Origin: an uncultured Faecalibacterium sp.
GTDB lineage: Bacteria; Bacillota; Clostridia; Oscillospirales; Ruminococcaceae
Length of the DNA stretch: 13,505 nt
Direction: 5' to 3'
Assembly (NCBI GenBank): GCA_937915335.1
Contig: CALDLZ010000146.1
Coordinates: 1-13,505 of the forward strand
Shown here: positions 1-6,803 of the stretch, in pieces
How positions within the stretch are numbered: position 1 is the first letter of the stretch
Layout: every line of letters begins with the position of its first letter
The notes under the pieces: model-generated
What the model was told of the DNA's origin: nothing
The model's database searches: none
The model's input: the letters and a program-made list of their open reading frames with translations, nothing else
Made by a program: the position numbers and the translations under genes

Positions 1-315
1 ATCCGCAACGGCGCTGATCAGATGGTGTTCCAGACTGAGAAGATGCTGAAGGAGAACGGCGACAAGATGCCCGCTGACGTGAAGAGCGAGGCCGAGGCAA
101 AGCTGGCCGACCTGAAGACCGCTGTCCAGTCCGGCTCCATTGATGACATCAAGGCAAAGCAGGATGAGCTGAGCCACGTCTTTGAGAAGATGTACCAGGC
201 TGCCGCTGCTGCCCAGCAGGCTGCAGGCGCACAGCCCGGCCCCGATGCTGGCGCGAACAACCAGCAGAAGCCCAACGATGACGGTGTCGTGGATGCCGAC
301 TTCAAGGAAGTCTAA
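1..315 (+). CDS. dnaK: Chaperone DnaK (Hsp70), C-terminal end only
   Basis: This is the last part of an open frame that enters from the left edge; codons are read from base 1. The visible 104 residues are a charged, helical segment (ENGDKMPADVKSEAEAKL and onwards) that matches the helical lid of the Hsp70 substrate-binding domain, followed by the flexible Ala/Gln/Gly/Pro tail and the ending DADFKEV, a variant of the usual acidic DnaK terminus. The ATPase domain lies outside the window. DnaK binds unfolded proteins in the cytosol and works with DnaJ and GrpE. The next gene on the same strand is dnaJ, which supports the call. The gap to dnaJ is 247 bases, unusually wide, and holds a hairpin and a repeat element. 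Confidence 0.95.
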   Translation: MRNGADQMVFQTEKMLKENGDKMPADVKSEAEAKLADLKTAVQSGSIDDIKAKQDELSHVFEKMYQAAAAAQQAAGAQPGPDAGANNQQKPNDDGVVDADFKEV

Positions 316-382
316 TTTCTGACAGAAACGGTGTGCGCCCGGCCAAACCGGCGGGCGGCGGCACCGAGTGATAAACGCAAAA

Positions 383-411
383 GCCGCTCCGGTTTTGCCG
401 GGGCGGCCTTT
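383..411 (+). terminator. Hairpin after dnaK, possible weak terminator or attenuator
   Basis: A 10-bp stem, GCCGCTCCGG (383-392) with CCGGGGCGGC (398-407), closes a TTTTG loop with one G-T pair. It is followed only by CTTTG, so the T-run is poor. It lies 67 bases after the dnaK stop. It may partly end dnaK transcripts or lower dnaJ expression relative to dnaK. That role is inference. Confidence 0.45.
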
Positions 412-427
412 GTGGGTTTACAATGGA

Positions 428-545
428 GAACCTCTCAGTCCGCTTCGCAGCCAGCTCCCCTGGTAGGGGAGCCAGGGCACGCGCTGCCGATGTTTTGCCT
501 TTCCTATCAGGAGAGGTGGCGTTGCGCGGCAACGACGGAGAGGTT
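428..545. repeat. MITE/REP-like structured element between dnaK and dnaJ
   Basis: The ends are near-perfect inverted repeats: AACCTCTCAGTC (429-440) and GACGGAGAGGTT (534-545), 11 of 12 complementary. Inside are three more hairpins: GCTCCCC/GGGGAGC (454-460 and 466-472), CCTTTCCT/AGGAGAGG (499-506 and 510-517, one G-T pair) and GTTGC/GCAAC (521-525 and 529-533). No convincing gene lies in it. Its form, with inverted ends, nested hairpins and a site between genes, fits a small non-autonomous mobile or REP-like repeat. Short elements starting with a similar CCTCTCAGTC motif are, as far as I recall, common in Faecalibacterium genomes. The window has only this copy. No clear target-site duplication was seen. 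Confidence 0.6.
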
Positions 546-562
546 TTGAGAGGTGAGTGGAT

Positions 563-1743
563 ATGGCACAGGAAAAGCGTGATTACTACGAAGTGCTGGG
601 GTATCCAAGACGGCTACCGATGCGGAGATCAAGAAGGCTTACCGCAAGCTGGCCATGAAGTACCACCCGGACTATAACCCCGGAGATAAGGAAGCCGAGG
701 AAAAATTCAAGGAAGTGAATGAGGCCAACGAGGTACTTTCGGACCCGAAGAAGCGCCAGCTGTATGATCAGTACGGCTTTGCCGGTGTTGATCCCAGCTA
801 TGCGGCCCAGAATGGCGGCGGTGCTGGCGGCGCTGGCGGCTTCAGCGGCTTTGGTGGCGACGGTGTCGATCTGGGAGACATCTTTGGCGATATCTTTGGC
901 GGCGGCTTCGGCGGCTTTGGCGGCGGTTCTTCCCGCCAGTCGAGCCCCAATGCCCCCCGCAAGGGTCAGGACATCCGTGTGCGGATCACCCTGAGTTTTG
1001 ACGAGGCCGTGCATGGCTGCAAGAAGAATATCACCATCACCCGCCAGCAGGAGTGCACCGAGTGCCACGGCAACGGCTGCGCAGCTGGTTCCAGCCCCGA
1101 GACCTGCCCGGACTGCGGCGGCCGCGGCTATGTCATCCGCCAGCAGCGCACCCCCTTTGGCGTGATGCAGACCCAGCAGCCCTGCTCCCGCTGCGGCGGC
1201 AAGGGCAAGCTGGTCAAGAACCCCTGCAAGGTCTGCCACGGTTCCGGCAAGACTGCGGCCAAGAAAACGCTGGAGGTGTCCATCCCCATGGGCATCGACG
1301 ATGATCAGAGCTTTGCACTGCGCGGCATGGGCGATGCCGGCACCAACGGCGGCCCTGCCGGTGATGTGATCGTTATGGTCACCGTCCGGCCCAGCGAGGT
1401 GTTCCAGCGGGATGGCTATGATGTGTGGGTCACCGTGCCCATCACTTACAGCCAGGCCGTGCTGGGCGACAATATCACCGTGCCTTCCATTGACGGCAGG
1501 GTGGAGTACACCGTGCCCGAGGGCACCCAGAGCGGCACCACCTTCCGCCTGCGCGGCAAGGGCATCCAGTACCTGAATGGCCGGGGCCGGGGCGATATGT
1601 ACGTCAAGTGCGAGGTGGAGATCCCCAAGAAGCTGAACAAGGCCCAGCGTGAGGCTTTGAAGAAGTTTGAGGGTACCTTGAAAGAGGATAACTACGAAAA
1701 GCGCAAAGGCTTCTTTAAGAAGCTGAAGGATATGTTTGCATAA
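563..1743 (+). CDS. dnaJ: Chaperone DnaJ (Hsp40), frameshifted near the start
   Basis: DnaJ delivers unfolded proteins to DnaK and stimulates its ATPase in the cytosol. With one base restored the protein would be 393 residues, the normal length for the family. Order of domains: J domain with the HPD motif ([10 protein letters not shown]), Gly/Phe-rich linker ([11 protein letters not shown] region), four zinc-finger CxxCxGxG repeats ([32 protein letters not shown]) and the C-terminal substrate-binding domains. The start at 563 follows the ribosome site AGAGGTGAG (549-557) and encodes [13 protein letters not shown]. The frame then breaks at the G-run 598-601: four Gs are present where five would give GGG GTA TCC and continue [14 protein letters not shown]. 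The downstream frame runs open from 601 to the stop. An internal ATG at 655 would lose helices I and part of II of the J domain and has no good ribosome site. The identity is certain; whether the frameshift is real is not. Confidence 0.93.
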
Positions 1744-1755
1744 AACATAAGACGC

Positions 1756-1794
1756 AAAAAAGAGCTGAGATCCAAGCGGATCTCAGCTCTTTTT
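1756..1794. terminator. Bidirectional intrinsic terminator between dnaJ and the HAD gene
   Basis: A perfect 12-bp GC-containing stem, GAGCTGAGATCC (1762-1773) with GGATCTCAGCTC (1778-1789), has the loop AAGC. It is flanked by A6 on the left and T5 on the right, so it can end transcripts from both sides. It sits between the converging dnaJ and HAD genes. Confidence 0.93.
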
Positions 1795-1801
1795 CTGTCT
1801 T

Positions 1802-2632
1802 TTAATGTGCGGGAGTAAAATCTTCCGGGCTCACAAAACCATTCCGCGCCAGAACCTTGTGTAAAACCCGCATCACACCTGCTTCCCGGTTGGAAGAAGC
1901 CAGAAACGGCACCATGGCCCGCAGTGGGATACTGCCGTTTTCCATCAGGAACCCGTATTTCGCGGTGCGGAGCATTTCCGCATCATTGTAAGTATCACCG
2001 AAAGCCATCATGCTTTCATGGGGCAGGCCCCACAGGCGGCTCAGAACCTCTAAGGCCGCCCCTTTATGGACTCCGGGATTCATCATGTCCACCCAGCATT
2101 CACCCGCCACAGCAACAGAATAGATGTCACGCTGGCTGGCGTAAACGGTATCATAAGCGGCCTGTGCATCATGCCGGGGCAGATAGATGGTGAATTTATC
2201 CGCCGGGGCGGTGACATTTTCCAGCTGATCCACATATTCCACACGGGTGTAGAACTGCTTCATTACAGTGTCATAGGCGGCGTACCGCTTTTCCACATAG
2301 GCGCTGTCCAGCCCGCAGAGAACAGCAATGTCACCGTGCTCCCGGCTCAGACGGTTCAATGCCCGCCAGCCCTCGGGAGCCATCTCCGAGATGAACAGAT
2401 TTTGCCCCTTCCAGCGGATGGCACCACCGTTGTCACCGATGAATACCAATTCATCCCGCAGGGTGGGAAACATCGCTTCCAATGTGTAAAGGGGTCTGCC
2501 GCTGGCCGGTGCGAACCGCATGCCCAGTGCCGCCAGTGCGCGGACCGTTTGCTCAAAGTCCACGGGCAGCTGACTGTTTTCATCCAGCAGGGTAGCGTCC
2601 ATATCAGACGCAATCAGGAGAATTTGATCCAT
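1802..2632 (-). CDS. Cof-type HAD-superfamily hydrolase (HAD-IIB phosphatase)
   Basis: A 276-residue cytosolic phosphatase of the Cof/HAD-IIB type; these Mg-dependent enzymes remove phosphate from sugar phosphates and similar small molecules, and the substrate cannot be told from sequence. Motif I is D10-M-D12-A-T-L, with Asp10 as nucleophile; the usual DMDGT glycine is alanine here. Motif II is S44-G-R46, motif III is probably K190 (HKGAALEVL), and motif IV is GD213-TYND217. The cap domain lies between motifs II and III, as in the IIB class. The start is 3 bases after the stop of the GH25 gene, with no clear ribosome site of its own (the upstream bases are TATATGGGCTAAGCT), so translation may be coupled to GH25. 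The unit ends at the terminator 1756-1794. Confidence 0.9.
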   Translation of the reverse strand: MDQILLIASDMDATLLDENSQLPVDFEQTVRALAALGMRFAPASGRPLYTLEAMFPTLRDELVFIGDNGGAIRWKGQNLFISEMAPEGWRALNRLSREHGDIAVLCGLDSAYVEKRYAAYDTVMKQFYTRVEYVDQLENVTAPADKFTIYLPRHDAQAAYDTVYASQRDIYSVAVAGECWVDMMNPGVHKGAALEVLSRLWGLPHESMMAFGDTYNDAEMLRTAKYGFLMENGSIPLRAMVPFLASSNREAGVMRVLHKVLARNGFVSPEDFTPAH

Positions 2633-2635
2633 AGC

Positions 2636-4141
2636 TTAGCCCATATAGCTGATGTTCACGTCGATCTGGCCGCCATAACCGGGGATGCGGGCGGTGCAGG
2701 TGCCCTGCCACATGTTGCAGGCAATGGGGCTGGATGCCACGTCATAGTGGGCGTTCCAGATGGAGTAGCCGGTCAGCTGGCTCATATCCAGACGCTTGCG
2801 GAACCAGGTGGTGGAGGCGTAAACACCAGGCTTGTAGCCCAGGGCCTTGACCTCTTCACAGAAGGCCACGGCGCACTTGGTACGGTCGGCAACACCCAGA
2901 CCATCGGCACGGCCATTGCCCGCGCCGGACGCCTCGGTGTCAAAGTAGATGGGATAATCCAGCTGACGGCCATTCAGCACATAGACACAGGCCTGTGCTT
3001 CCTCGCGGGCCTCGGCCTCGTTGACAGCCTGACTGAAGCAGTAGACGCCCACCCGCAGGCCGGCGTTGCGGGCGTTGGTGAAGTGTTCCTCAAACTTGGG
3101 ATCCTGCACCAGTGTGCCGGAGCCGTAGCCACGGTAGCCGACACGGATGATGGCGAACTCCACGCCCGCCGACTTGACCTTGTTCCAGTCGATGTTGCTC
3201 TGATACTTGGACACATCGATGCCGAAAGTGGCGCTCTGCTGCACGCCGGAAGCGTCAAAATAATAGAGCTTGTTGTCGATGCTCTGGATGCCGGTCAAGG
3301 GCTGGTGGGTATTCTGATCGTAGTAATAGGTCTTCCCGTTTTCAGTGTGCCAGCCGGAATACTGGGGCTCTTCTTCCTCGTCCTTGCCGAATAAGAGTTC
3401 CCACAGCCATTGCAGCAGGCCGTTTTCACCGTCCAGGCAGTAGGTGGAGACGCTCTCTTCATCCAGCGTGCCGCTGTCCAACGCATCCCGGATCTCCTCC
3501 GGGGTCAGCAGGACGGTGCCGTTGGTATCTTTGATCTGAGCCTCGGCCAGCGCTTCCTCGCCGTTCTCGGAAGCCGCGGAGGCTTCATCGGTCACCGGTG
3601 CGCTCTCGTCCGTTTCGGGCAGGAGAGCAGTCTCTTCGGGAGCAGTCAGCGGGTCCTCGGCGGCCAGCTCCTCGGTCTCGGTCTGGAAATGGGGGAGAGA
3701 GTTCTCGTGATCGATCTCGGAAGCGTCCCCGGCCATGGGGTCAGAAGGTGCGGCTTCCGATGCGGCGGGCTCCTCTGCGGGAGCGGTGCTCTCTACTGGG
3801 GCCTCAGTGGTGGTATTCTCCTCCCGGGTCACGGATGCGGGCGTGCTGGAAGCGGTCGGCTCCTGAGAAGTTGCCACGCTCTCCTTTTCGGGTGTGCTCT
3901 CCGCCGTAGGCTCGCTCTTGGGATCGTTCTTGCTCTGGTTGAGTTTGGGCAGGGTGAGTTTGACTTCACTTTGCAGGGTGGTGGGCTCAACCGTCAGACC
4001 TGCAGGCTGGGATGCCAGCAGGAACGTGGTGCCCGCACCGCCGATGGTAACGGCGGCAGCCATCACCAGGCACGCGATGGCCTGGCCGATGCTGCGGCCT
4101 GCGCCGCCTTTGCTTGATTTTTTGAAAAATGTCTGTTTCAT
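2636..4141 (-). CDS. Membrane-anchored or secreted GH25 lysozyme with cell-wall-binding repeats
   Basis: A 501-residue protein predicted to cut the MurNAc-GlcNAc bond in peptidoglycan, acting outside the membrane. A basic N-terminus (MKQTFFKKSSKGGAGR) and hydrophobic segment at about 18-43 form a signal anchor or signal peptide. Residues about 45-250 are a low-complexity linker rich in Glu, Thr, Ser, Ala and Pro. Residues about 263-300 (GWHTENGKTYYYD, KLYYFDASG) resemble choline-binding-type wall repeats. The GH25 domain fills about 307-501: GIDVSKYQ holds the first conserved Asp, and YPIYFDTEAS the catalytic D-x-E pair near 401-403. The ATG at 4141 was chosen because the protein then starts with a normal signal sequence and GGAGG lies upstream, though 13 bases away; the frame is open to a TTG at 4201. 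Cell-wall turnover is more likely than a phage role, since no phage gene is nearby. Confidence 0.9.
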   Translation of the reverse strand: MKQTFFKKSSKGGAGRSIGQAIACLVMAAAVTIGGAGTTFLLASQPAGLTVEPTTLQSEVKLTLPKLNQSKNDPKSEPTAESTPEKESVATSQEPTASSTPASVTREENTTTEAPVESTAPAEEPAASEAAPSDPMAGDASEIDHENSLPHFQTETEELAAEDPLTAPEETALLPETDESAPVTDEASAASENGEEALAEAQIKDTNGTVLLTPEEIRDALDSGTLDEESVSTYCLDGENGLLQWLWELLFGKDEEEEPQYSGWHTENGKTYYYDQNTHQPLTGIQSIDNKLYYFDASGVQQSATFGIDVSKYQSNIDWNKVKSAGVEFAIIRVGYRGYGSGTLVQDPKFEEHFTNARNAGLRVGVYCFSQAVNEAEAREEAQACVYVLNGRQLDYPIYFDTEASGAGNGRADGLGVADRTKCAVAFCEEVKALGYKPGVYASTTWFRKRLDMSQLTGYSIWNAHYDVASSPIACNMWQGTCTARIPGYGGQIDVNISYMG

Positions 4142-4219
4142 GCCGCTTGCTCTGCCTCCAGGCCGGCCGGGCCGAACGCATAAACCGCGCGGGCCCGCCA
4201 ATATATTTTAACGCATAGC

Positions 4220-4237
4220 GTAAAAAGTTATTTTTAC
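4220..4237. promoter_or_regulatory. Inverted repeat at the predicted GH25 transcription start
   Basis: GTAAAAA (4220-4226) and TTTTTAC (4231-4237) are perfectly complementary around a GTTA centre. With the minus-strand promoter at 4273-4244, transcription would begin near 4238-4236, so this repeat covers about +1 to +18. It could be an operator for a dimeric repressor or a protective 5' hairpin of the mRNA. Function is inference. Confidence 0.45.
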
Positions 4238-4243
4238 TCTCCC

Positions 4244-4273
4244 AGTATACACCCAACCCCGGCTCCCCGTCAA
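4244..4273 (-). promoter_or_regulatory. Predicted sigma-A promoter of the GH25-HAD unit
   Basis: On the minus strand TTGACG (4273-4268) and TATACT (4249-4244) are 18 bases apart, 5 of 6 matches each to the consensus boxes. It leaves a leader of about 95 bases, rich in GC palindromes (GCGGGCCCGC and GGCCGGCC), before the ATG at 4141. The divergent PTS permease promoter lies about 150 bases away. Confidence 0.7.
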
Positions 4274-4416
4274 TCTGATTTCGGCGTTTCGGTGCGCGCG
4301 GGCAGGTGGAAGGGAGAAGAAAAAACACGCTCCATGGTAGAAACGAACGGAAGAGCAGAATCATTGCGTCCAAAGCTGTGAAATTTGTCTTTTTGGACGA
4401 AAAATTCATTTTCCTC

Positions 4417-4445
4417 TTGCTGTCTTGACAGGTGTATGGTATGAT
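4417..4445 (+). promoter_or_regulatory. Predicted extended -10 promoter of the PTS permease
   Basis: TATGAT (4440-4445) is preceded by TGG, giving an extended -10 box. A weak -35, TTGCTG (4417-4422), lies 17 bases upstream. The better TTGACA at 4425-4430 is only 9 bases from this -10 and cannot serve it. The rest of the 356-base divergent spacer (4142-4497) shows no gene. Confidence 0.5.
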
Positions 4446-4497
4446 ACTTGACATGCCATCCCGCGCACTGTGCCGGGAGAGAAAGGTGGAAGAAATC

Positions 4498-5556
4498 ATG
4501 TCAAAGATAAAAGACTTTTTGAAGCGAAAAGATATCGTCATTACCCCGCAGCGCTACCTCATCGAGGCGCTGGGTGCCATGGCGCAGGGCCTGTTTGCCA
4601 GCCTGCTCATTGGTACCATCATCAAGACGCTGGGCCAGCAGACTGGGCTGGATGTGCTGGTGGATCTGGGCGGCTATGCCACGGCCATGAGCGGCCCGGC
4701 CATGGCCTGTGCCATCGGCTGGGCACTGCACTGCCCGCCGCTGGTGTTGTTCAGCCTCATCACCGTGGGCTACTCGGCTAACGCGCTGGGCGGCGCGGGC
4801 GGCCCGCTGGCCGTCCTCATCATTGCCATTGTGGCCGCTGAACTGGGCAAGGCTGTGAGCAAGGAGACCAAGATCGATATCCTTGTCACCCCGCTGGTGA
4901 CCATTTTTGTGGGCGTGGGGCTGTCCATGCTCATTGCGGCTCCCATTGGTGCCGCCGCAAGCCAGGTGGGTACTCTGATCATGTGGGCTACCGAGCAGGC
5001 CCCGCTGGTCATGGGCATTCTGGTGTCTGTCATCGTGGGTGTGGCGCTGACCCTGCCCATCTCCTCCGCCGCCATCTGTGCCGCGCTGGGCCTGACCGGT
5101 CTGGCGGGCGGTGCCGCCGTGGCGGGCTGCTGCGCCCAGATGGTGGGCTTTGCTGTGATGAGCTATAAGGAGAACGGTGTGGGCGGTCTGGTCAGCCAGG
5201 GCCTGGGTACCAGTATGCTCCAGATGGGCAACATTATCAGGAATCCCCGCATCTGGATCGCCCCCACACTGGCATCGGCCATCACCGGCCCGCTGGCCAC
5301 CTGCCTGTTCCACTTTGAGATGAACGGCGCGGCGGTCTCCTCCGGTATGGGCACCTGCGGCCTGGTGGGCCAGATCGGCGTGTACACCGGTTGGGTGAAC
5401 GATATCGCCGCAGGCACCAAGGCCGCCATCACCCCCATGGATTGGGTGGCGATGGCCCTTATCTGCTTTGTTCTGCCCGCCGTCCTCAGTGTTCTCTTCT
5501 GCGAGGTCGAGCGCAAGCTGGGCTGGATCAAAGACGGTGACCTGAAGTTGAACTAA
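4498..5556 (+). CDS. PTS system EIIC_2-type membrane permease
   Basis: A 352-residue polytopic membrane protein, with about eight to ten hydrophobic segments separated by short loops. The sequence fits the EIIC_2 family (Pfam PTS_EIIC_2): N-terminal MSKIKDFLKRKDIVIT, then ALGAMAQGLFASLLIGTI, a Gly/Ala-rich core, and the late stretch with GMGTCGLVGQIGVYTG. Members are annotated as PTS sugar permeases, but the substrate is unknown and no EIIA or EIIB partner lies next to it. The start at 4498 was preferred over the in-frame ATG at 4432 because GAAAGGTGG lies about 10 bases upstream and the protein then matches the usual N-terminus. The stop overlaps the stop of the converging NUDIX gene by 3 bases within the CTAA sequence, and no separate terminator is visible. 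Confidence 0.85.
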   Translation: MSKIKDFLKRKDIVITPQRYLIEALGAMAQGLFASLLIGTIIKTLGQQTGLDVLVDLGGYATAMSGPAMACAIGWALHCPPLVLFSLITVGYSANALGGAGGPLAVLIIAIVAAELGKAVSKETKIDILVTPLVTIFVGVGLSMLIAAPIGAAASQVGTLIMWATEQAPLVMGILVSVIVGVALTLPISSAAICAALGLTGLAGGAAVAGCCAQMVGFAVMSYKENGVGGLVSQGLGTSMLQMGNIIRNPRIWIAPTLASAITGPLATCLFHFEMNGAAVSSGMGTCGLVGQIGVYTGWVNDIAAGTKAAITPMDWVAMALICFVLPAVLSVLFCEVERKLGWIKDGDLKLN

Positions 5557-6041
5557 AGCACTTTCCCATCCAGCACCGCCACCGTCAAATCATCTCCATC
5601 ATACACCAGCTTGAGCGAGAAAAATTCCCTGTCCTCCCGGAGCAGGCGGAAGAAGATCTTGTCACCCTCCCAGACGGGCAGGTTCTCCACCTGCTCTATG
5701 GGCACCCATTCCAGCACGCCCTCGTTGCGGGTGGTGTCCCGGATCAGCTCGCCCTCCCAGCCGTCGGCGGTGTAGAGGAACATGAACTCGGTCAGGCTCC
5801 CCAGAATAAAGGTCACGATGCCCCGGCAGCGGTAGGAGGTCAGGGTCAGGCCCGTTTCCTCCCGCACCTCCCGCAAAAGGCAGTCCTCTGGGCTCTCAAA
5901 AGGCTCGAACTTGCCGCCCACGCCGATCCATTTGTCGTGGTTCATGTCGTTTTTCTTGGTCACGCGGTGGAGCATCAGCCACCTGCCGTCCTGTTCCAGG
6001 TAGCACAGGGTGGTGTTGCGCATGGGAAATTCCGGGTTCAT
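5553..6041 (-). CDS. NUDIX hydrolase, MutT/8-oxo-dGTP diphosphatase-like
   Basis: A 162-residue cytosolic enzyme that splits nucleoside diphosphate derivatives. The NUDIX box is complete: G43-x5-E49-x7-R57-E58-V59-R60-E61-E62-x-G64-L65, so the catalytic and Mg-binding glutamates are present. The N-terminal MRNTTLCYLEQDGRWLMLHR and NDMNHDKWIGVGGK segments are typical of the Firmicute 8-oxo-dGTP diphosphatase group, which cleans the nucleotide pool of oxidised dGTP; the exact substrate is inferred from family. The ATG at 6041 has AAAGGAT about 10 bases before it. A strong terminator for the ricin gene sits just upstream (6068-6107), so NUDIX needs its own promoter, or relies on read-through; no promoter was found in the 26-base gap. 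Confidence 0.92.
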   Translation of the reverse strand: MNPEFPMRNTTLCYLEQDGRWLMLHRVTKKNDMNHDKWIGVGGKFEPFESPEDCLLREVREETGLTLTSYRCRGIVTFILGSLTEFMFLYTADGWEGELIRDTTRNEGVLEWVPIEQVENLPVWEGDKIFFRLLREDREFFSLKLVYDGDDLTVAVLDGKVL

Positions 6042-6067
6042 GGTGAAGATCCTTTCTGTTTGTAAGC

Positions 6068-6107
6068 AAAAAAGGCGTCCCGCGGGGCAACCCGTGGGAC
6101 GCCTTTT
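6068..6107 (-). terminator. Intrinsic terminator of the ricin-domain gene
   Basis: A 13-bp stem, GGCGTCCCGCGGG (6074-6086) with CCCGTGGGACGCC (6091-6103), has one G-T pair and a GCAA tetraloop. It extends through four A-T pairs and, on the minus strand, ends in T6 (complement of 6068-6073). It follows the ricin gene stop by 9 bases. It may also act weakly on the plus strand (T4). Confidence 0.93.
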
Positions 6108-6115
6108 GTACTGTT

Positions 6116-6703
6116 TTATTTTCTGGCTGCCCGACCCTTGCCTGCGTTGTTCAGCTTCCGCACCAGATCATTCTGATGCTTGCGCTGGGAAGGGGTGGGC
6201 TCCGGGTCGTACTTTTCCTCGGCACGGGCATTGGTCTGGGCCGTGTCGGGATCTACCCGCACCAGATTCCATTCCTGGTTGCCGCCCGAGACATAGTTCC
6301 AGATCTGGGCCTGCGCACCGTTGGAGGTGTTCATGCCCACCAAGTCGATGTACTTATCGGCCAGCACGTTGCGGATGCGGGTGCGGCCGTTCCGGGTGGG
6401 CTCCAGCTCCCAGCATTGGCTCATGCCGCTGGTACGGCCCCACTGGTGCAGCCAGGTGCCCTCGACCACGCCGCCCAAGGCCAGGTCGATGAACTTGCCT
6501 GTAAAACGGTTCTTGATGCGCCAGCGGCCCTCGCCTGCATCCACGAACTGCCACTGCTGCCACGGATGCCCGGCGTAGTCCCACAGACGGATGGCCGCGC
6601 CGTTCTCCGTGTTGAAGTTCTTGATCTCCAACACCTTCCCATTGGGAGCCTTGATGAGATAAAATTCATTTTCCATTAAGACGACCTGTGATGCTTTTGC
6701 CAT
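6116..6703 (-). CDS. Ricin-type beta-trefoil (RICIN) lectin-like protein, no signal peptide
   Basis: A 195-residue protein made almost wholly of one ricin B-type carbohydrate-binding trefoil. Three repeats carry the hallmark QxW: Q49-Q-W51 (WQQWQF), Q96-C-W98 (SQCWEL) and Q143-E-W145 (NQEWNL), with repeated GKxxD/E-type segments (GKVLEIKN, GKFIDLAL, DKYIDLVG). The C-terminal 45 residues are charged and basic (QRKHQNDLVRKLNN), probably unstructured. There is no signal peptide, membrane helix or catalytic domain, which is odd because ricin modules are usually attached to secreted enzymes. The ATG at 6703 was chosen because AAAGGAGA lies about 10 bases upstream and because the longer frame back to 6814 would begin with a non-homologous lysine-rich stretch. 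Function beyond sugar binding is unknown. Confidence 0.82.
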   Translation of the reverse strand: MAKASQVVLMENEFYLIKAPNGKVLEIKNFNTENGAAIRLWDYAGHPWQQWQFVDAGEGRWRIKNRFTGKFIDLALGGVVEGTWLHQWGRTSGMSQCWELEPTRNGRTRIRNVLADKYIDLVGMNTSNGAQAQIWNYVSGGNQEWNLVRVDPDTAQTNARAEEKYDPEPTPSQRKHQNDLVRKLNNAGKGRAARK

Positions 6704-6746
6704 ACGTCCGTGTCTCCTTTCCGGTAAAATCTGGTTCGATGCCTTT

Positions 6747-6775
6747 ATTATAGCGGATTTTATGGTGCGCAACAA
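6747..6775 (-). promoter_or_regulatory. Predicted promoter of the ricin-domain gene
   Basis: On the minus strand a perfect TATAAT (6752-6747) lies 17 bases from TTGTTG (6775-6770), a weak -35. It leaves a leader of about 37 bases before the ATG at 6703. It lies between the ricin gene and the upstream interrupted gene. Confidence 0.65.
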
Positions 6776-6803
6776 GGTTGATTCTTGACGAATTTTTTTC
6801 TTT

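Noticed and set aside
586..1239. Long minus-strand frame opposite dnaJ
   Set aside because: It is the complement of the Gly-rich linker and zinc-finger region; the Ala/Gly/Leu-rich translation has no domain and no ribosome site.
655..1743. DnaJ starting at the ATG at 655
   Set aside because: It would drop the first half of the J domain, has no ribosome site, and the true start at 563 with a one-base gap restores the whole family sequence.
2066..3394. Long plus-strand frame (442 codons) opposite the HAD and GH25 genes
   Set aside because: It runs antisense to two well-supported genes and its translation is a low-grade His/Gly/Val-rich shadow without motifs.
4425..4430. TTGACA as the -35 of the permease promoter
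   Set aside because: Only 9 bases separate it from the -10 at 4440; no -10 lies 16-18 bases downstream.
4432..4497. Upstream ATG at 4432 as start of the permease
   Set aside because: It lies over the predicted promoter (-10 at 4440-4445), and the ATG at 4498 has the ribosome site.
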